A stretch of 64,000 bases of DNA, taken from Centroberyx gerrardi. Taxonomy: Eukaryota > Chordata > Actinopteri > Beryciformes > Berycidae. The translations under genes and the position numbers were made by a program. The notes under the pieces are model-generated. The model saw nothing but the letters and a program-made list of their open reading frames with translations. It was not told where the DNA came from and did no database searches. The stretch spans positions 25,178,925 to 25,242,924 of the forward strand of contig NC_136015.1 in the NCBI RefSeq assembly GCF_048128805.1. Reading direction: 5' to 3'. This document shows positions 33,102 to 44,560 of the stretch, piece by piece. Every line of letters begins with the position of its first letter. Within the stretch, counting starts at the first letter, position 1.

Positions 33102-33107
33102 CCCCAG

Positions 33108-33280
33108 ACTTGTTGGGTCTGAAGCCGGCTCCTAACAACGGGACGCACGGCACGCTGAACGACATGCTGAGGGAGCCGCCGCACCAGCCCAGCATGCCGC
33201 AGGAAGTGACATCACCGTCGCCGGCGTCCGACCCGGACGCCGCCGTGACCCACGACCTCGGCTGCAGCTGCGATGACGAG
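33108..33280 (+). CDS. enpp2: enpp2 exon 18, linker after catalytic domain
   Basis: Acceptor CCCCCAG at the end of a 780-nt pyrimidine-rich block; donor GTGAGC. It encodes residues 507-564, from DLLGLKPAPNNGTHGTLND to DLGCSCDDE. The NGT is a sequon matching a glycosylated Asn in mammalian autotaxin. The middle (TSPSPASDPDAAVT) is low-complexity and GC-rich, unlike the conserved ends. Ends in phase 0. Confidence 0.96.
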
Positions 33281-33791
33281 GTGAGCGGAGGACAGTGACA
33301 TCGCAAAGTATTATCGTTTCAAATATCAGATCAAATTCAGACGACTGTAGAAACAACGCTGCTCTGTAATGAAAAATATCACTGAAGAGAAAAACACAAA
33401 GTAGGAGTTTCATGACAAAAATATTTAAAATATGCAAATTCTTCCTTTAAATTATCTTTATTTGAGCATTACAACACATGTCCGTATACAATGATACATT
33501 CCTCTTTTATAACAATTTAGCATATAAGTAAATACATTTTAAAAATGTATATGTATATTTATGAATATACAAATATACAGATAAGTAAAAAAGAAAGTAA
33601 AGGAAATAAAAAGGAAAGGAAACAAGGATCATGGGAAATATAATGAAAAAGAAAAAAGGAAAATAATTGGATGGTGACAGGACAATTCAATAAAATGTTA
33701 ATTAGTCACGCTAGGTATTTTTGTTTTGATGCATCCTGCCTCAGCATCAGGGATTTAGTTTTCCATAATCTGCTTCTACAGTGTTAGAAGT

Positions 33792-34121
33792 CAGTGATTC
33801 TCCACTTTTTTCATATCAAGGACCCTAATCTAGTCCACATTAGAGCCACAGACCCCCATTTGATGAGATTTTGTCTCTCAGACCCAAATCTGAGGATATT
33901 TTTATTGTCAGACATGATTTTGTCCAGAATCCCAAGACTGTCTGTATTGTAGGTAGAGAGAAAACAGAAACTATGATCAAAACAGTCATTCTTCTACATT
34001 CATTCAACATCTTGTAAATGAAATAACGGTGAAGTTTAACAATTCATCAATTTGCTGGGGACCCCCTGGAGCCCCCTCAAGGACCCCTGGTGGTCCCCGG
34101 TCCCCACGTTGAGAACCGCTG
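33792..34121. mobile_element. hAT MITE copy B (intron 18)
   Basis: Ends CAGTGATTCTC and GAGAACCGCTG, flanked by TTAGAAGT and TTATAAGT, an 8-bp duplication with one difference. Same orientation as copy A at 14270. The rest of intron 18 (33281-34268) is AT-rich and unnamed. Confidence 0.85.
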
Positions 34122-34268
34122 TTATAAGTGACTGCTGCTGTAGACTGACTGGTCAATATTAGTCTACGTATGAAACGCTAACAGAAGCATAGTGATCGCT
34201 GCTTTACGACTGAGGAAAGCCCTTAGTAAGAGTTGTGTAAAAGTGTATTTTGTGTCTTTGTGTTGTAG

Positions 34269-34329
34269 AACAAAGTGGAGGAGATCATCGAGGCCTTCAG
34301 CCCGGCTCCAGACGGAGGCTACGCTTACA
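34269..34329 (+). CDS. enpp2: enpp2 exon 19, variable linker
   Basis: Acceptor TTGTTGTAG, donor GTAGGT. It encodes residues 565-584, NKVEEIIEAFSPAPDGGYAY. This is the region where mammals have the lysine-rich linker and an optional brain exon. The fish version is shorter, acidic, and I see no candidate for the optional exon in the 1.3-kb intron that follows. Supported by splice phase and position more than by conservation. Confidence 0.85.
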
Positions 34330-35665
34330 GTAGGTTTCTCTTCCGCTGGAGTCTCTTCATGGATAATACAGTCGGTGAAAAGTGCAGCAGGCACACCGGA
34401 CAACGATTTAAGAACGATTTGTTCCATGGCAGCCGTTGTAGAAATCCTCCTCCATGTGTGTATCCTTCATCTGCCCTGCATTAGTGCTGCAGACCAGTCT
34501 GTCTTGAATTGTAGAAAGGAGGATCACGTTAGACCAAATTCCTCTCAATCAGAAAGCTTCTGTAACTTCTGAAGAGAGAGCAGAACCTGATGCCCCAAAT
34601 ATTTCCTCTTGGAGATGGAGCAAAAGTAGAGCAGCAGTGTCAGAAGCATGCAATAAAAAGTAAAAAAAAACCCACTTTTAAACCGACGTCAGACCTGCAC
34701 CACTATATATTTGAATTTCTATCAAGTACTTGAAAAAGAAGAGCAGTTGATTTTTTTTTTTTTTTTTCAGCCTGTTTTTAACTTGTGCCAGAGTGTTTTC
34801 TCAAACTGATCAGTTCACTGACTCAGTATTATTGCAGTATTGAGGCATCATTCCAGTTTCCCTCTGACTTTCATTAAATAGGCAGCAAGTAATCTGTGAC
34901 TTTTATCGACCTCTGTTGGCGACCGGTGGAACTGCAACAACACCAGCAGGTCACAGTGTAACAGACACTAATATTAAAGTCACATTTTGACAATAGAGAC
35001 ACGTAAGCTAGCTAATTAGAGCAGAAACCCAACTGAAACGTCTAGTGAAGAGCGAATACATCACCATGCTGAATACTGGAATAATAAAATTGCTTTGGCT
35101 TTTGTTTTTTTTGGCTTGAGAACGAGGTTTTTTTTTAGCCTTTGGAGCTGAAATGTATGAAACTGAGAGTGGGGCGGGAAAGTCTTAAACTCCTTTAGCA
35201 GACAAGACTTTGACAAAGCAGATTCTGCCAATATATAAAAAACAAGTCTCTCACTTTTTTCTCCTATTTACAATTATTGATAAACGTATTATTTTTCTTT
35301 GTTCCATCTGCATAAGTTTCCTCCGACCGGAGTGTTCCACTTGTTCAAACTGAAAGGTTTAATAAACATAAAGAAAGAGATTCACTTAAACACAATCCAG
35401 CAGCAGGACTATTTTTTTAAGTATAGTCAGAATCTGCTTTGTCGGCGTTCCTTTATGCGCTAGAAGTGATTTTCAGACTGTTCCTCCATACAATGTCAGT
35501 GAATGGAGAGAGAAAAAAAACACAATTCTCCAGTCTGCTCTACCGGAGCAACAGATCACAGAATCACTGATTTTGGGGGTTTTATCATGGAGGAAGAGAC
35601 ACAACACAAGACTCTACCAGAGTCACACAGAGCTTTAACTTGCCTGTCTGCCTGCTGCGCTCCAG
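34330..35665 (+). other. enpp2: enpp2 intron 19
   Basis: 1.3 kb. Searched for an equivalent of the mammalian optional brain exon and saw none. A T run at 34750-34768. Nothing else recognised. Confidence 0.6.
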
Positions 35666-35805
35666 ACTCCACCCAGCTGCCGTTCGGCCGGCCGGCGGTG
35701 ATGTTCGACACCCGGTTCAGCCTGCTGCACCATGTGGAGTTCATCAGCGGGTACAGCAAGGAGCTGGCCATGCCGCTGTGGACCTCATACACACTGCCCC
35801 CACAG
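35666..35805 (+). CDS. enpp2: enpp2 exon 20, start of nuclease-like domain
   Basis: Acceptor CGCTCCAG, donor GTACAC running straight into a CA microsatellite. It encodes residues 585-631, NSTQLPFGRPAVMFDTRFSL then AMPLWTSYTLPPQ. FGRPAV and MPLWTSYT are hallmark blocks of the inactive nuclease-like domain of NPP1-3. The NST formed across the exon 19/20 junction is a sequon. Confidence 0.96.
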
Positions 35806-35841
<36 letters not shown>

Positions 35842-36596
35842 TACATTTATTCTGAATGCCAAAAACATTTTCCCACTTCAATTTTCACCAAAATATCTAC
35901 AAAACGATTGAAAAAACGGCCATATGTACGGTTTCTCATGTTTGCAATCATAACACTTTAAATAGAAGACATGCAGCATTTTGTCCAGGCCGTCCTCAGG
36001 TGAAGTGTAACACTTGATTGCAACCATGAACACTTTTTTCACACATTTTGTAAATAAACTGCTTCCTCTTCTCCTAAACTGCTTTCACTGACGATGCTCA
36101 GTTGTACTGAAATGCTTACAGAAAACGAAGTGAAAAGGAAAATAAGAGCTTTACGTTTTGAGTGTTGACAAGATGAATAAAACCCTTAGAAAACACTAGA
36201 AGAGAACGAAGTCACGACTCTCTGGGTTTTATTTACTCTGGTGTCTGCTGTGAAAACTAAAGCCGCAACACGTCAACAACATACGTGTTTGTGTTTGCAG
36301 GAAGTGTGTGTGAGGCGGAGCACGACCCAAACATCCGAACAGAAACAAAAACACCAATAAACACACAAGCCTCGTCTCTCAGGCTCACAACACGCGTGTT
36401 TACCACATGTTTACGCAAACACGCAAACTCCAGTTTTATGAGGTGCAGCTGGTCACACACACACGCATACACACACGAGTAAATACCTACACACACACAC
36501 ACACACACACAGGCATGCATGTACATTTGCATTAACACATGCACATGTTTTTGCACTTGTACAGACACCCCCACCTTTTTAGCACTGTTTCACTTC

Positions 36597-36632
<36 letters not shown>

Positions 36633-36814
36633 GGCAGTAGGTGTGTGTGGCTCTTTTGGCAACAGAAACACACTCTTACTTATTTGCCTGCTGCTGCTGA
36701 TGACATCAGATCATCTCATGTTGCTCACACTTCTTTTTTTCTTTCACCCTTTCACCTCTCTTTCTTCCTTCATGTCTTTTCCTTCTTCCTCTGTTTCACA
36801 GTTATACGTTCACA

Positions 36815-36874
<60 letters not shown>

Positions 36875-37877
36875 CTCCTGCGCTCTCTCTTCCACATTGT
36901 CTCCCTCTCATTCCCAGCAAATATTTTACATTTTAGGTAGCTGACCTTCTAATCCACAGTTGAATGAACATTGAAAACTGGTGTAAATTCAGCTCCAACA
37001 TGACAGATGAGACCTTTGTATTCATCCACAGCTGCTGCCTGCATCGTTTTGTGAAATCAGAACCTAAATACCTTGCTGATATCAGTTCAAAACAGTTTCC
37101 AAAGCTGTTTTAATATGATTTTTTTACAGTGCCATAATCATTCTGGCACATCTTGAAACTCAGAAACTGTATTATTACTGCACAGAATGCATTTTATTGT
37201 AGTAGCACTTTTATCATGTGATATGATTGTGTGCTGAGTGTTGAAATAAGTCTGCTAACTGTTTTAAAACTGCAAACCACATTGCCTCAATGAGGACATT
37301 CAAGTTTTTCTGTTCTATTCTATTCTATTATGGAAAATATGCTTGTTTGGGTTGGTGTTCAACTTGCACATCACAGTCCTATCAAATGCTTGCTGTTGAA
37401 TAGATGCTGATATGATGGAAACCTGTGTGAATACAGCACTAAACTGAAAGTCACACCTGTCATTCTGCAGGAGGCCGAATGACAGGTCAACCCAACGAAG
37501 CACAACATTTTCACAGTATGATGATATGATATATGATATTCTGGCATGGTAAAAATTCATATTAAAGCAGCTTTGGAAACAGTTTTTACAACATTCAAAC
37601 TTTATAACAAATCTGTTTTACCAAGTTCTACCATACATGTTCTATCATACATGTTCTACAATACATGTTCTATCATACAGGTTCTATCATACATGTTCTA
37701 CAATACATGTTCTATCATACAGGTTCTATCATACATGTTCTATCATACATGATCATTCTAGGAATACAGAAGTGTTTGTGATCTTTGACAGCAGCCCAGC
37801 AAACATTTTGACAGTGAAAGGTTGCTGCAGGGAACTGAAGCTTGTGTCTGCCTCCACTTGTCTGTATGTGTGTCTGT

Positions 37878-37920
<43 letters not shown>

Positions 37921-37922
37921 AG
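35806..37922 (+). other. enpp2: enpp2 intron 20, CA-rich
   Basis: 2.1 kb. CA runs at 35808-35839, 36488-36511, 36599-36630 and 36815-36872; a 15-bp minisatellite at 37625-37752 (TACATGTTCTATCA units); a GT run at 37870-37916 before the exon 21 acceptor. No exon seen. Confidence 0.75.
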
Positions 37923-38064
37923 GAGGACATGACTCCGGTGCCGGACGTCCCAGCAGGCGCTCAGTGTGTCAGAGTGGATCCCAGAGTGTCAGCAGAGCAG
38001 AGCCAGAGCTGCAGCTCCTACAGCCAGCACAGCCAGCTGGGCCACGGCTTCCTCTTCCCCCCCG
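37923..38064 (+). CDS. enpp2: enpp2 exon 21, nuclease-like domain
   Basis: Acceptor TGTCCCTCAG, 6 nt after a GT microsatellite; donor GTACGA. It encodes residues 632-678: EDMTPVPDVPAGAQCVRVDP ... HGFLFPP. GFLFPP is conserved in ENPP2. The frame stays open 59 codons past the donor, through a 9-bp GC-rich minisatellite, to a stop at 38241. Confidence 0.95.
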
Positions 38065-38075
38065 GTACGACCGCC

Positions 38076-38152
38076 CGGCCCGCCCGGCCCCTCCGGCCCC
38101 TCCGGCCCCTCCGGCCCATCCGGCCCCTCCGGCCCCTCCGGCCCGTCCGGCT
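38076..38152. repeat. 9-bp GC-rich minisatellite GGCCCCTCC
   Basis: Eight or so GGCCCCTCC-type units starting 11 nt after the exon 21 donor. All frames stay open across it, giving Pro-Leu-Arg or Gly-Pro-Ser repeats. Confidence 0.9.
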
Positions 38153-38932
38153 CCCAGGGGCCCAAACACAACCTGACCAAACCTCAGTTCAGTTAGAAAC
38201 ATCAGATACAGAAAAACTGGCAGATGTAGCAACTGCCAGATAATAAAATAACTTGTCAAAATGTCATAAAATGTCCCTGTAAATGGGTCGAAAATTAAAT
38301 AAAGCCTTTTAATGTGATAAATTGCTAATACAGATTAGTCAATATTATTGTTACATCATCAATCAAAAATACGTTACACCGCTTATGAAGCAATAACTAC
38401 CAGTTAATATGATGATGTGATGTAATTTATTGTATGAACAGGTTTTATTACATTTTCAACCCATTTACAGAGTTTTTTTTTTTTTAGTTTTTTTTGAGGG
38501 GACATTTTTTTGGACATTTAGAGAGACATTTTATTGCATACATTATAAATAAGTTATGGGATTATCCAGCACTCATTATTTTACCAGTTGCTACAGAACA
38601 CATTGAGAATAATGCAACAAATGAAAGAATACAGATACAGAAACAGCGATTTACAGATTAGAAGCAGATGTGCAGGTGCATCGCTACCTATTCACATTAC
38701 TGTGTATTGATGCAGATCTGGCAACTGATTTAATTACTTATGTGTTGATTTTGCATGTGTGAGCTGAACAGAAATGTTTTTGCTGTCTCTCTGTGATGTT
38801 CGTATGACGACGACATCTCAGTGAGCACTGGGAACCTTGAGTAAAACTGCTCATTAGTTTGCAGCAACATAACACGCATTAATTCAACACACAGTCCTTT
38901 CTGTGTGTAGAAATGGTTGAACATGATGATGA

Positions 38933-38934
<2 letters not shown>

Positions 38935-38979
<45 letters not shown>
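38935..38979. repeat. GT microsatellite at exon 22 acceptor
   Basis: 45 nt of pure GT, then CTGACAG and exon 22. It occupies the position of the polypyrimidine tract. The remainder of intron 21 (38153-38934) shows no named repeat. Confidence 0.95.
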
Positions 38980-38982
<3 letters not shown>

Positions 38983-38986
38983 ACAG

Positions 38987-39064
38987 AGCTGGCCACGTCT
39001 CCTGAGTCCAGATACGACGCCTCGCTCATCACCAACACCGTGCCGATGTTCCCCGCCTTCAAGA
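38987..39064 (+). CDS. enpp2: enpp2 exon 22, nuclease-like domain
   Basis: Acceptor GCTGACAG, 7 nt after a 45-nt GT run with no pyrimidine tract; donor GTGAGT. It encodes residues 679-704: ELATSPESRYDASLITNTVP then MFPAFK. Ends in phase 1 with the A that should start the Arg codon of the following RVW block, which is not found downstream. Confidence 0.95.
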
Positions 39065-39695
39065 GTGAGTCGTCAAACAGACTGAACTGTATTGATCTGT
39101 ATTGATTTGTATTGATCTCTGAGGGGAAACTGGATCATTACAGCAGGAAACATTGGAGGTGTAGGAAGGAGAACAAACAGTAAAAGAAGCACCAAGTGAG
39201 AAAATGAGTAAAAGTAAATGAGTAGTAGGGTTAGACTAATATATTGATTTGCTGATATATTGGCCTTTTATTAAATATTGGATATCATCCAGCCATGTTT
39301 CCACCCTGGTTCAGGTAAAAATCTGGGAGAAACACTTTATACTTGTAATACATCGGCATGATTATATATTGAGTTGCTGCCACATGATTGGCTGTTTGGA
39401 GGAGCGGGCTGTTTGTGTTAACGAGCGGTGTAATGTAGGCGGAGTCCCGATAGATGATTGACAGGTGATCTCCTTTACCGAAACTTCCTCCCAAACATCA
39501 AAACCCACTGTAACGTCTTCCTGGTTTATTTCAGACTGTGTTGGAACAGCAGTTGTGTAAAAACAGTTGCCACGGACCGAAGGCTGCGTCTGATTGGTCG
39601 AACACACCGCTTGTTTGGCCGTCCCTTGGTTTCTGCCTCACTTGTTTTCTAACTGGAAAAACATGGCGGCTTGTTCGGAAACGTTTCATCTAACA

Positions 39696-40985
39696 GTAGG
39701 CCGGGAGTCGATTCCAAAAAGAATCGATTCTTCGATTCCAGGCATTTGGGAATCAAGAATCGACTCCAAAGCTGTGGAGTCGATTCAGATAAGTGAGAGA
39801 TTCTGATGAGATTCTGATAAGTGACAAGTGGCTCCAGTTCGCCCGGCAACAGAGTCAGAGAGCGCGAGAGGGAGAGATTAGACCAGTTAACCCTCTAGAC
39901 CCCAGTAGAATTATAAAATGTTGCTGCAGTTCACTGGGAATTCTCACTTCTGCCTCATTCCAAACAAACAGCTATATCTCAAAAATAAAAAAGAAATTGA
40001 CAATCACAAGTTTTTCCATTTAAAAAAAACACAACTTTCCCTTTAATTTGGTACCAAATACATGGCAAGGTGATTCAGGGCGTCTCCTTCAGTGTCATTC
40101 ACAGTATGACAACAAAACAGATCCTTCCTATCTTGGCTAACGATAAGCTTTCAAAATCCATACAAAACCTCCAGCGCTTCAGCCCACACAGTAATAAGGT
40201 CAGACAGTAATAGTCGCCAAACAAATATGGAAAAAGTTGCCAAACTTATATGGATAAAAGTCGCGGCGACCCGGCCGGTCCTCCTACCGACTCTTCGGCG
40301 CACCGCCTCCCGGAAAACAGCGTCCGTCTCCGGCGGTGAGAGCAGGCGGGTCCCGCTGTTTAGTGAAGGTGATCTTGTGTCTTGTTTTATCGAACAAGAA
40401 CAAGCGATTTCGATCAAAACACTTCAACTCACAACGTCTTCGTAACTTTCCACTACATACGGCGGGTCAGGTTCTGTCTCACAGCACAATCTGACAGCTT
40501 CCAGAAGGTTTTAAAAGCGTGACGCTTAGCCGGCGAAGACATTTTTAGATCTACCGGTGGAGGACGACTAAACCCGGGGGAAATCAAACGTCTCTGTGTC
40601 ACCAGATACATTTTCCGGTTCCGGTTCATTGATGACAACTTGAAGTATATATAAAACAAAGCTGATAACTTGATTTTCAGTTTTTGGTACATTTTAAACG
40701 ATTTAAAAATGACGGGCGCTCTCGGGCGCTATGGAGTCTAGATTAAGACTCTGTCGCTGACGCATCGGTAGTGTGACTGTATTTCAGTTTAGAGGAAGAT
40801 GAAAGCAAAGTAAGATGTCACATTTGCAACAAAAGCCTGGCTTACAACAAAACAACGTCGGTGTTGCACTGTTTATTTTACAAGATCTGCTTGCAGCCCC
40901 AATCTTTTAGTTTTTGGAATCGAGAATCAAGAAGACTCTTTGAATCTGAGTCAATTCCAAAACTTCTGGAATCGAACAGCTCTAG
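39696..40985. mobile_element. hAT-like transposon remnant
   Basis: GGGAGTCGATTCCAAAAAGA with several ATTCCAGG/GAATCGA words at the left, and GGAATCGAACAGCTCTA at the right, are inverted relatives of each other. The interior contains a BED-finger fragment at 40792-40890. No intact transposase. Confidence 0.55.
40792..40890 (+). pseudogene. BED-type zinc finger fragment of a hAT transposase
   Basis: EEDESKVRCHICNKSLAYNK followed by TTSVLHCLFYK. C-x2-C and the following His match the start of BED fingers in hAT transposases; the frame then runs into noncoding sequence without the second His pattern. Confidence 0.5.
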
Positions 40986-41374
40986 CTAACAGACAAAATC
41001 TGTTTCTGAAAATATCTGAGGAGAGAAATCGTCCGTTCAGCTTCTGAATCTTGACTCATTTTAGATCTACAACGGCTGGTTTAAAGGTTTGTTCATGAGA
41101 TTTGGGAGTTTCGAGAAGCGACGAGTCTCTTTCGGTCGCCCCTGATTTGCATAAAGTCGACTAGACCTCAGCTTTATGCAAATGTGGAGCGGCCGACGTG
41201 ACGCACCGCCTCTGGAAACCCGCTGCCGGGACGCATCGCACAGCCGCTTACATAGAAAAGGAACGGGAAGCGTGGGAGTGAGTTTGGTAAAAACGTCCCG
41301 TCACTGTTCTCCCTTCTTTCTTCCTCGTCTCCAGTCTCCGTCACATGAGAGAAAAGACAGAAACAGATGAGGTC

Positions 41375-41377
<3 letters not shown>

Positions 41378-41414
<37 letters not shown>

Positions 41415-41514
41415 AGAGAGAGAGAGAGAGGGAGAGAGAGAGGAGCCTGACACCCATTGTTTCTGCAGAGAGAGACGCTTATCAGGACCGGACACACTCC
41501 CTCTCTCTTTATTG

Positions 41515-41545
<31 letters not shown>

Positions 41546-41604
41546 GCACACACACACGCACACACACACACACACACTCACACACACACACACACACACA
41601 CACA
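41378..41604. repeat. AG then CA microsatellites
   Basis: AG tract with GGG interruptions (41378-41442) and a CA tract with GCA/TCA interruptions (41521-41604). Confidence 0.92.
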
Positions 41605-42322
41605 GAGGCTCAGTCCAGCTCCGATAAGCCCGGTGTTGAAGGTGTAGACAGCTATATTCTGTACACAGTTTGTGTTTCTGGGGAGTTAAAGCTGTAAAAT
41701 GTTTTTTTTATTATTATCAGGCTTTAGAGAAACAGCTTGAGTTCTTCACATTAACGTTTTCTATTTCAGGCGTTTATCCGACTTTCTGAGTCGAGTTCAG
41801 CAGCAAAATAAGCTTCAGTTCCTGGATCAGGTCAAGCAGAGTGGACCTCGTTAAAGAATCAAACGTTCCTCAAACACATTTGTTATGAAGCTTATAAAAG
41901 CATTTCCAGTCCATTTAAGGATTTTTAACTCCTGCTATAAATTGCTATAAAAAAAGAGGTTTAGTCAGGGAGATCCCTTGGACCGCAGGAGGTTTTTATG
42001 TGTGTTTTACTTAAAAGGCAATTTTCAAAGCAAGTGACAAAGTGTTATTTTAATGTGAGTTTAAACGTCTGCTCAGTGTGCGGATAATTTTAAAAAGAAG
42101 CTGATTTGTCTGTGAAAGAAATAGAGTTAGAATCACTTTATTCACCGAGTCCAACAAACACACAGGAGTTTGTCTTGTGACTCTGATACAGAGGAAAACT
42201 ATACTGATAATAAACATAATTAGACAGTATTTACTGACGCATGGTGCAGAGACAACACAATACAGAGATAATATACATTCTGCATATATGCATTAGGGTT
42301 CAGCTTAAGGTCCTGACACACT

Positions 42323-42672
42323 AGCAACTAACGATTATTTTCATTGTCGATTAATCTGTCGATTATTTTCTCGATTAATCGATTAGTTGTTTGGTCTATA
42401 AAATGTCAGAAAATGTCGATCGGTGTTTCCCAAAGCCCAAGATGACGTCCTCAAACGTCTTGTTTTGTCCACAACCCAAAGATATTCAGTTTACTGTCAT
42501 AGAGGAGTAAAGAAACCAGAAAATATTCACATTTAAGAAGCTGGAATCAGAGAATTTTGACTTATTTTTCTTAAAAAATTACTCAAACCGATTAATCGAT
42601 TATCAAAATAGTTGGCGATTAATTTAATAGTTGACAACTAATCGATTAATCGATTAATCGTTGCAGCTCTAG
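42323..42672. mobile_element. hAT MITE with ATTAATCG ends
   Basis: GCAACTAACGATTATTTTC ... GATTAATCGATTAG at the left and CTAATCGATTAATCGATTAA, TCGTTGCAGCTCTAG at the right are inverted repeats typical of a common fish hAT MITE. The outermost left bases are lost. Confidence 0.75.
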
Positions 42673-43017
42673 TTCAGCTGTTCAGCTGATACGGGGTTTT
42701 CAAAGCCAATAACATTTTTGGTATTGAAGCTGCCATTAGCTGATATTTTCAGTCTGTCACTCCTGCTGTCACTCACCAGGAGCAGTGGGCGGGTCGCTCC
42801 TGTGTCGGTTTGAATTTCCTGAGACTTTATGTCTTTCCTCCTGAACTCACCTACAGCAGCAACTTCTTCTTATAGCAGCTGTACCTTCACTTGAAGGATT
42901 GCATGGATCTCTGTGGGCTTATGAAACCTTTAAGATGAACTCAGAAACACATGGTGATCAGAAGCTGACATTTTGGAGATCCAGGATTTTCACCCGACAG
43001 CGACGACATGCCTTATG

Positions 43018-43316
43018 GTTCAGCTGATTTGGTTTTTCAAGGCTGATAACGACACTTTTGGTATTAAAGCTGCCAACAGCTGATATTTTATGCCAATATC
43101 CATTATCTTTAAATTTGACCATTTTCATGCCCAAAACTTTCAGAAAAGTATTCATTGTTTTTCCCCCAGAGTTTTCTTCTCATCAGGGTGGAAAAGCCTC
43201 TGAAACAGCATTCAGACCATCATGGGACACTAAAACTAGAGAGACACCACACCTGTTTAATGGCAGGGAAACTCTGGGAGACATTACTGCCTTTAAATGA
43301 AGAATTAATTTACAAA
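43018..43316 (+). mobile_element. dispersed repeat interrupted by the gap
   Basis: TTTTGGTATTAAAGCTGCCA, TTCTTCTCATCAGGGTGGAA, CATCATGGGACACTAAAACT and GAATTAATTTACAAA match 44966-45310 in order; the N run begins right after this last word. A shorter relative is at 42673-42760. Confidence 0.8.
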
Positions 43317-43516
43317 NNNNNNNNNNNNNNNNNNNNNNNNNNNNNNNNNNNNNNNNNNNNNNNNNNNNNNNNNNNNNNNNNNNNNNNNNNNNNNNNNNNN
43401 NNNNNNNNNNNNNNNNNNNNNNNNNNNNNNNNNNNNNNNNNNNNNNNNNNNNNNNNNNNNNNNNNNNNNNNNNNNNNNNNNNNNNNNNNNNNNNNNNNNN
43501 NNNNNNNNNNNNNNNN
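43317..43516. other. assembly gap of 200 N
   Basis: Exactly 200 Ns, probably a placeholder for unknown length. It sits in the only stretch where enpp2 exons are expected but not found. Its left edge falls within a dispersed repeat also present at 44966-45310. Confidence 0.97.
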
Positions 43517-43984
43517 CTCACATCGTAGCTTAACCATTTATTGCAAATAGAGATATATACTGAACAAAATTATAAATGCAACTATTTCAGCAACAAGAAG
43601 ATTTTACTTAGGGTTCATATAAGACAATCATTCAGCTGAACGAAAGGAGAAACGACAACAAGGATGAACATTCGAGAGAAATAAGCTTTTCATGAAAAAG
43701 AAATGATGGGATGTTTTATTTCCGCTCATGAAACACGAGACCAAAACTTTATAACGTTGAATTTATATGTTTTATTCAGTTGTAGTTTGACTTGGCGGTC
43801 TGGTTCTGCTCCTGAGGAAGCTTCCTGCTACAGAATAACACACAGAATACAAAGCACATGATCAATAAAATGCGGAAGAACATGCAAATCATCCACCTGG
43901 AAATAACTAACCAGAGCACCAGGTGGAGGCTGAGGCGGAGGAGGCTGTCGCAAATAAGAGCGACACACACCAGCGTACAGTGTG

Positions 43985-44560
43985 GATGTGAGTGTATTTC
44001 ACTTCGTTTTATCATGGCGAGAACATTTCGCTCTTGACCGCCATGAAAACCAGAATATAATCTCCTCACCAAGACCAGATGCAGCTGGACGAGTTTGTAG
44101 CGTCATTTGAATGGAAACTGACATTGAACACGTCGGTGAACAGAGTCAACAACAGATCCCGCTTTAAGACAATAAAGCGTCTTTGCTCCGTCGTCATTTT
44201 GCATTTCTATTCTTGCTTTACACTAAAATTAGTATTTAAAAATAAAAGTAGATCAGGTCTCCCAAACAGGAACTATCTCTCCTAAATGGTATCCCTCCGC
44301 TGTGTTCTCTTCTATCAATAAAAAAGCTGTTTGGTGAGATTCTGTTCTGAAGCGTCGGACCAACAGTCAGCTGGAAATCACAGCAGCAGATCTGATGCTG
44401 AATCTGTTCACCAACGTGTTCAATGTCAGTTTCCATTCAAATGAATGGGAAGAAAAAATCTGAACGCTACAAACTCAGCTGCATCTGATCTTACTGAGGA
44501 GATTATATTCTGGTTTTCATGGCGGTCAAGAGCCGAAAAACCTTCATGTTAAAACTGAGT
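43985..44560. mobile_element. long inverted repeat (MITE-like)
   Basis: Left arm 43985-44165 and right arm about 44385-44560 are complementary over GACCGCCATGAAAACCAGAA, TATAATCTCCTCA and GGAAACTGACATTGAACACG. Flanks the first unique sequence to the right of the gap. Confidence 0.8.

Noticed and set aside
32269..33306. 345-codon and 296-codon minus-strand ORFs
   Set aside because: Translation of a C/T simple repeat; only Arg, Glu and Gly over most of the length, and antisense to exon 18.
37966..38196. Collagen-like Gly-Pro-Ser ORF
   Set aside because: Shadow frame of exon 21 and the 9-bp minisatellite; not collagen.
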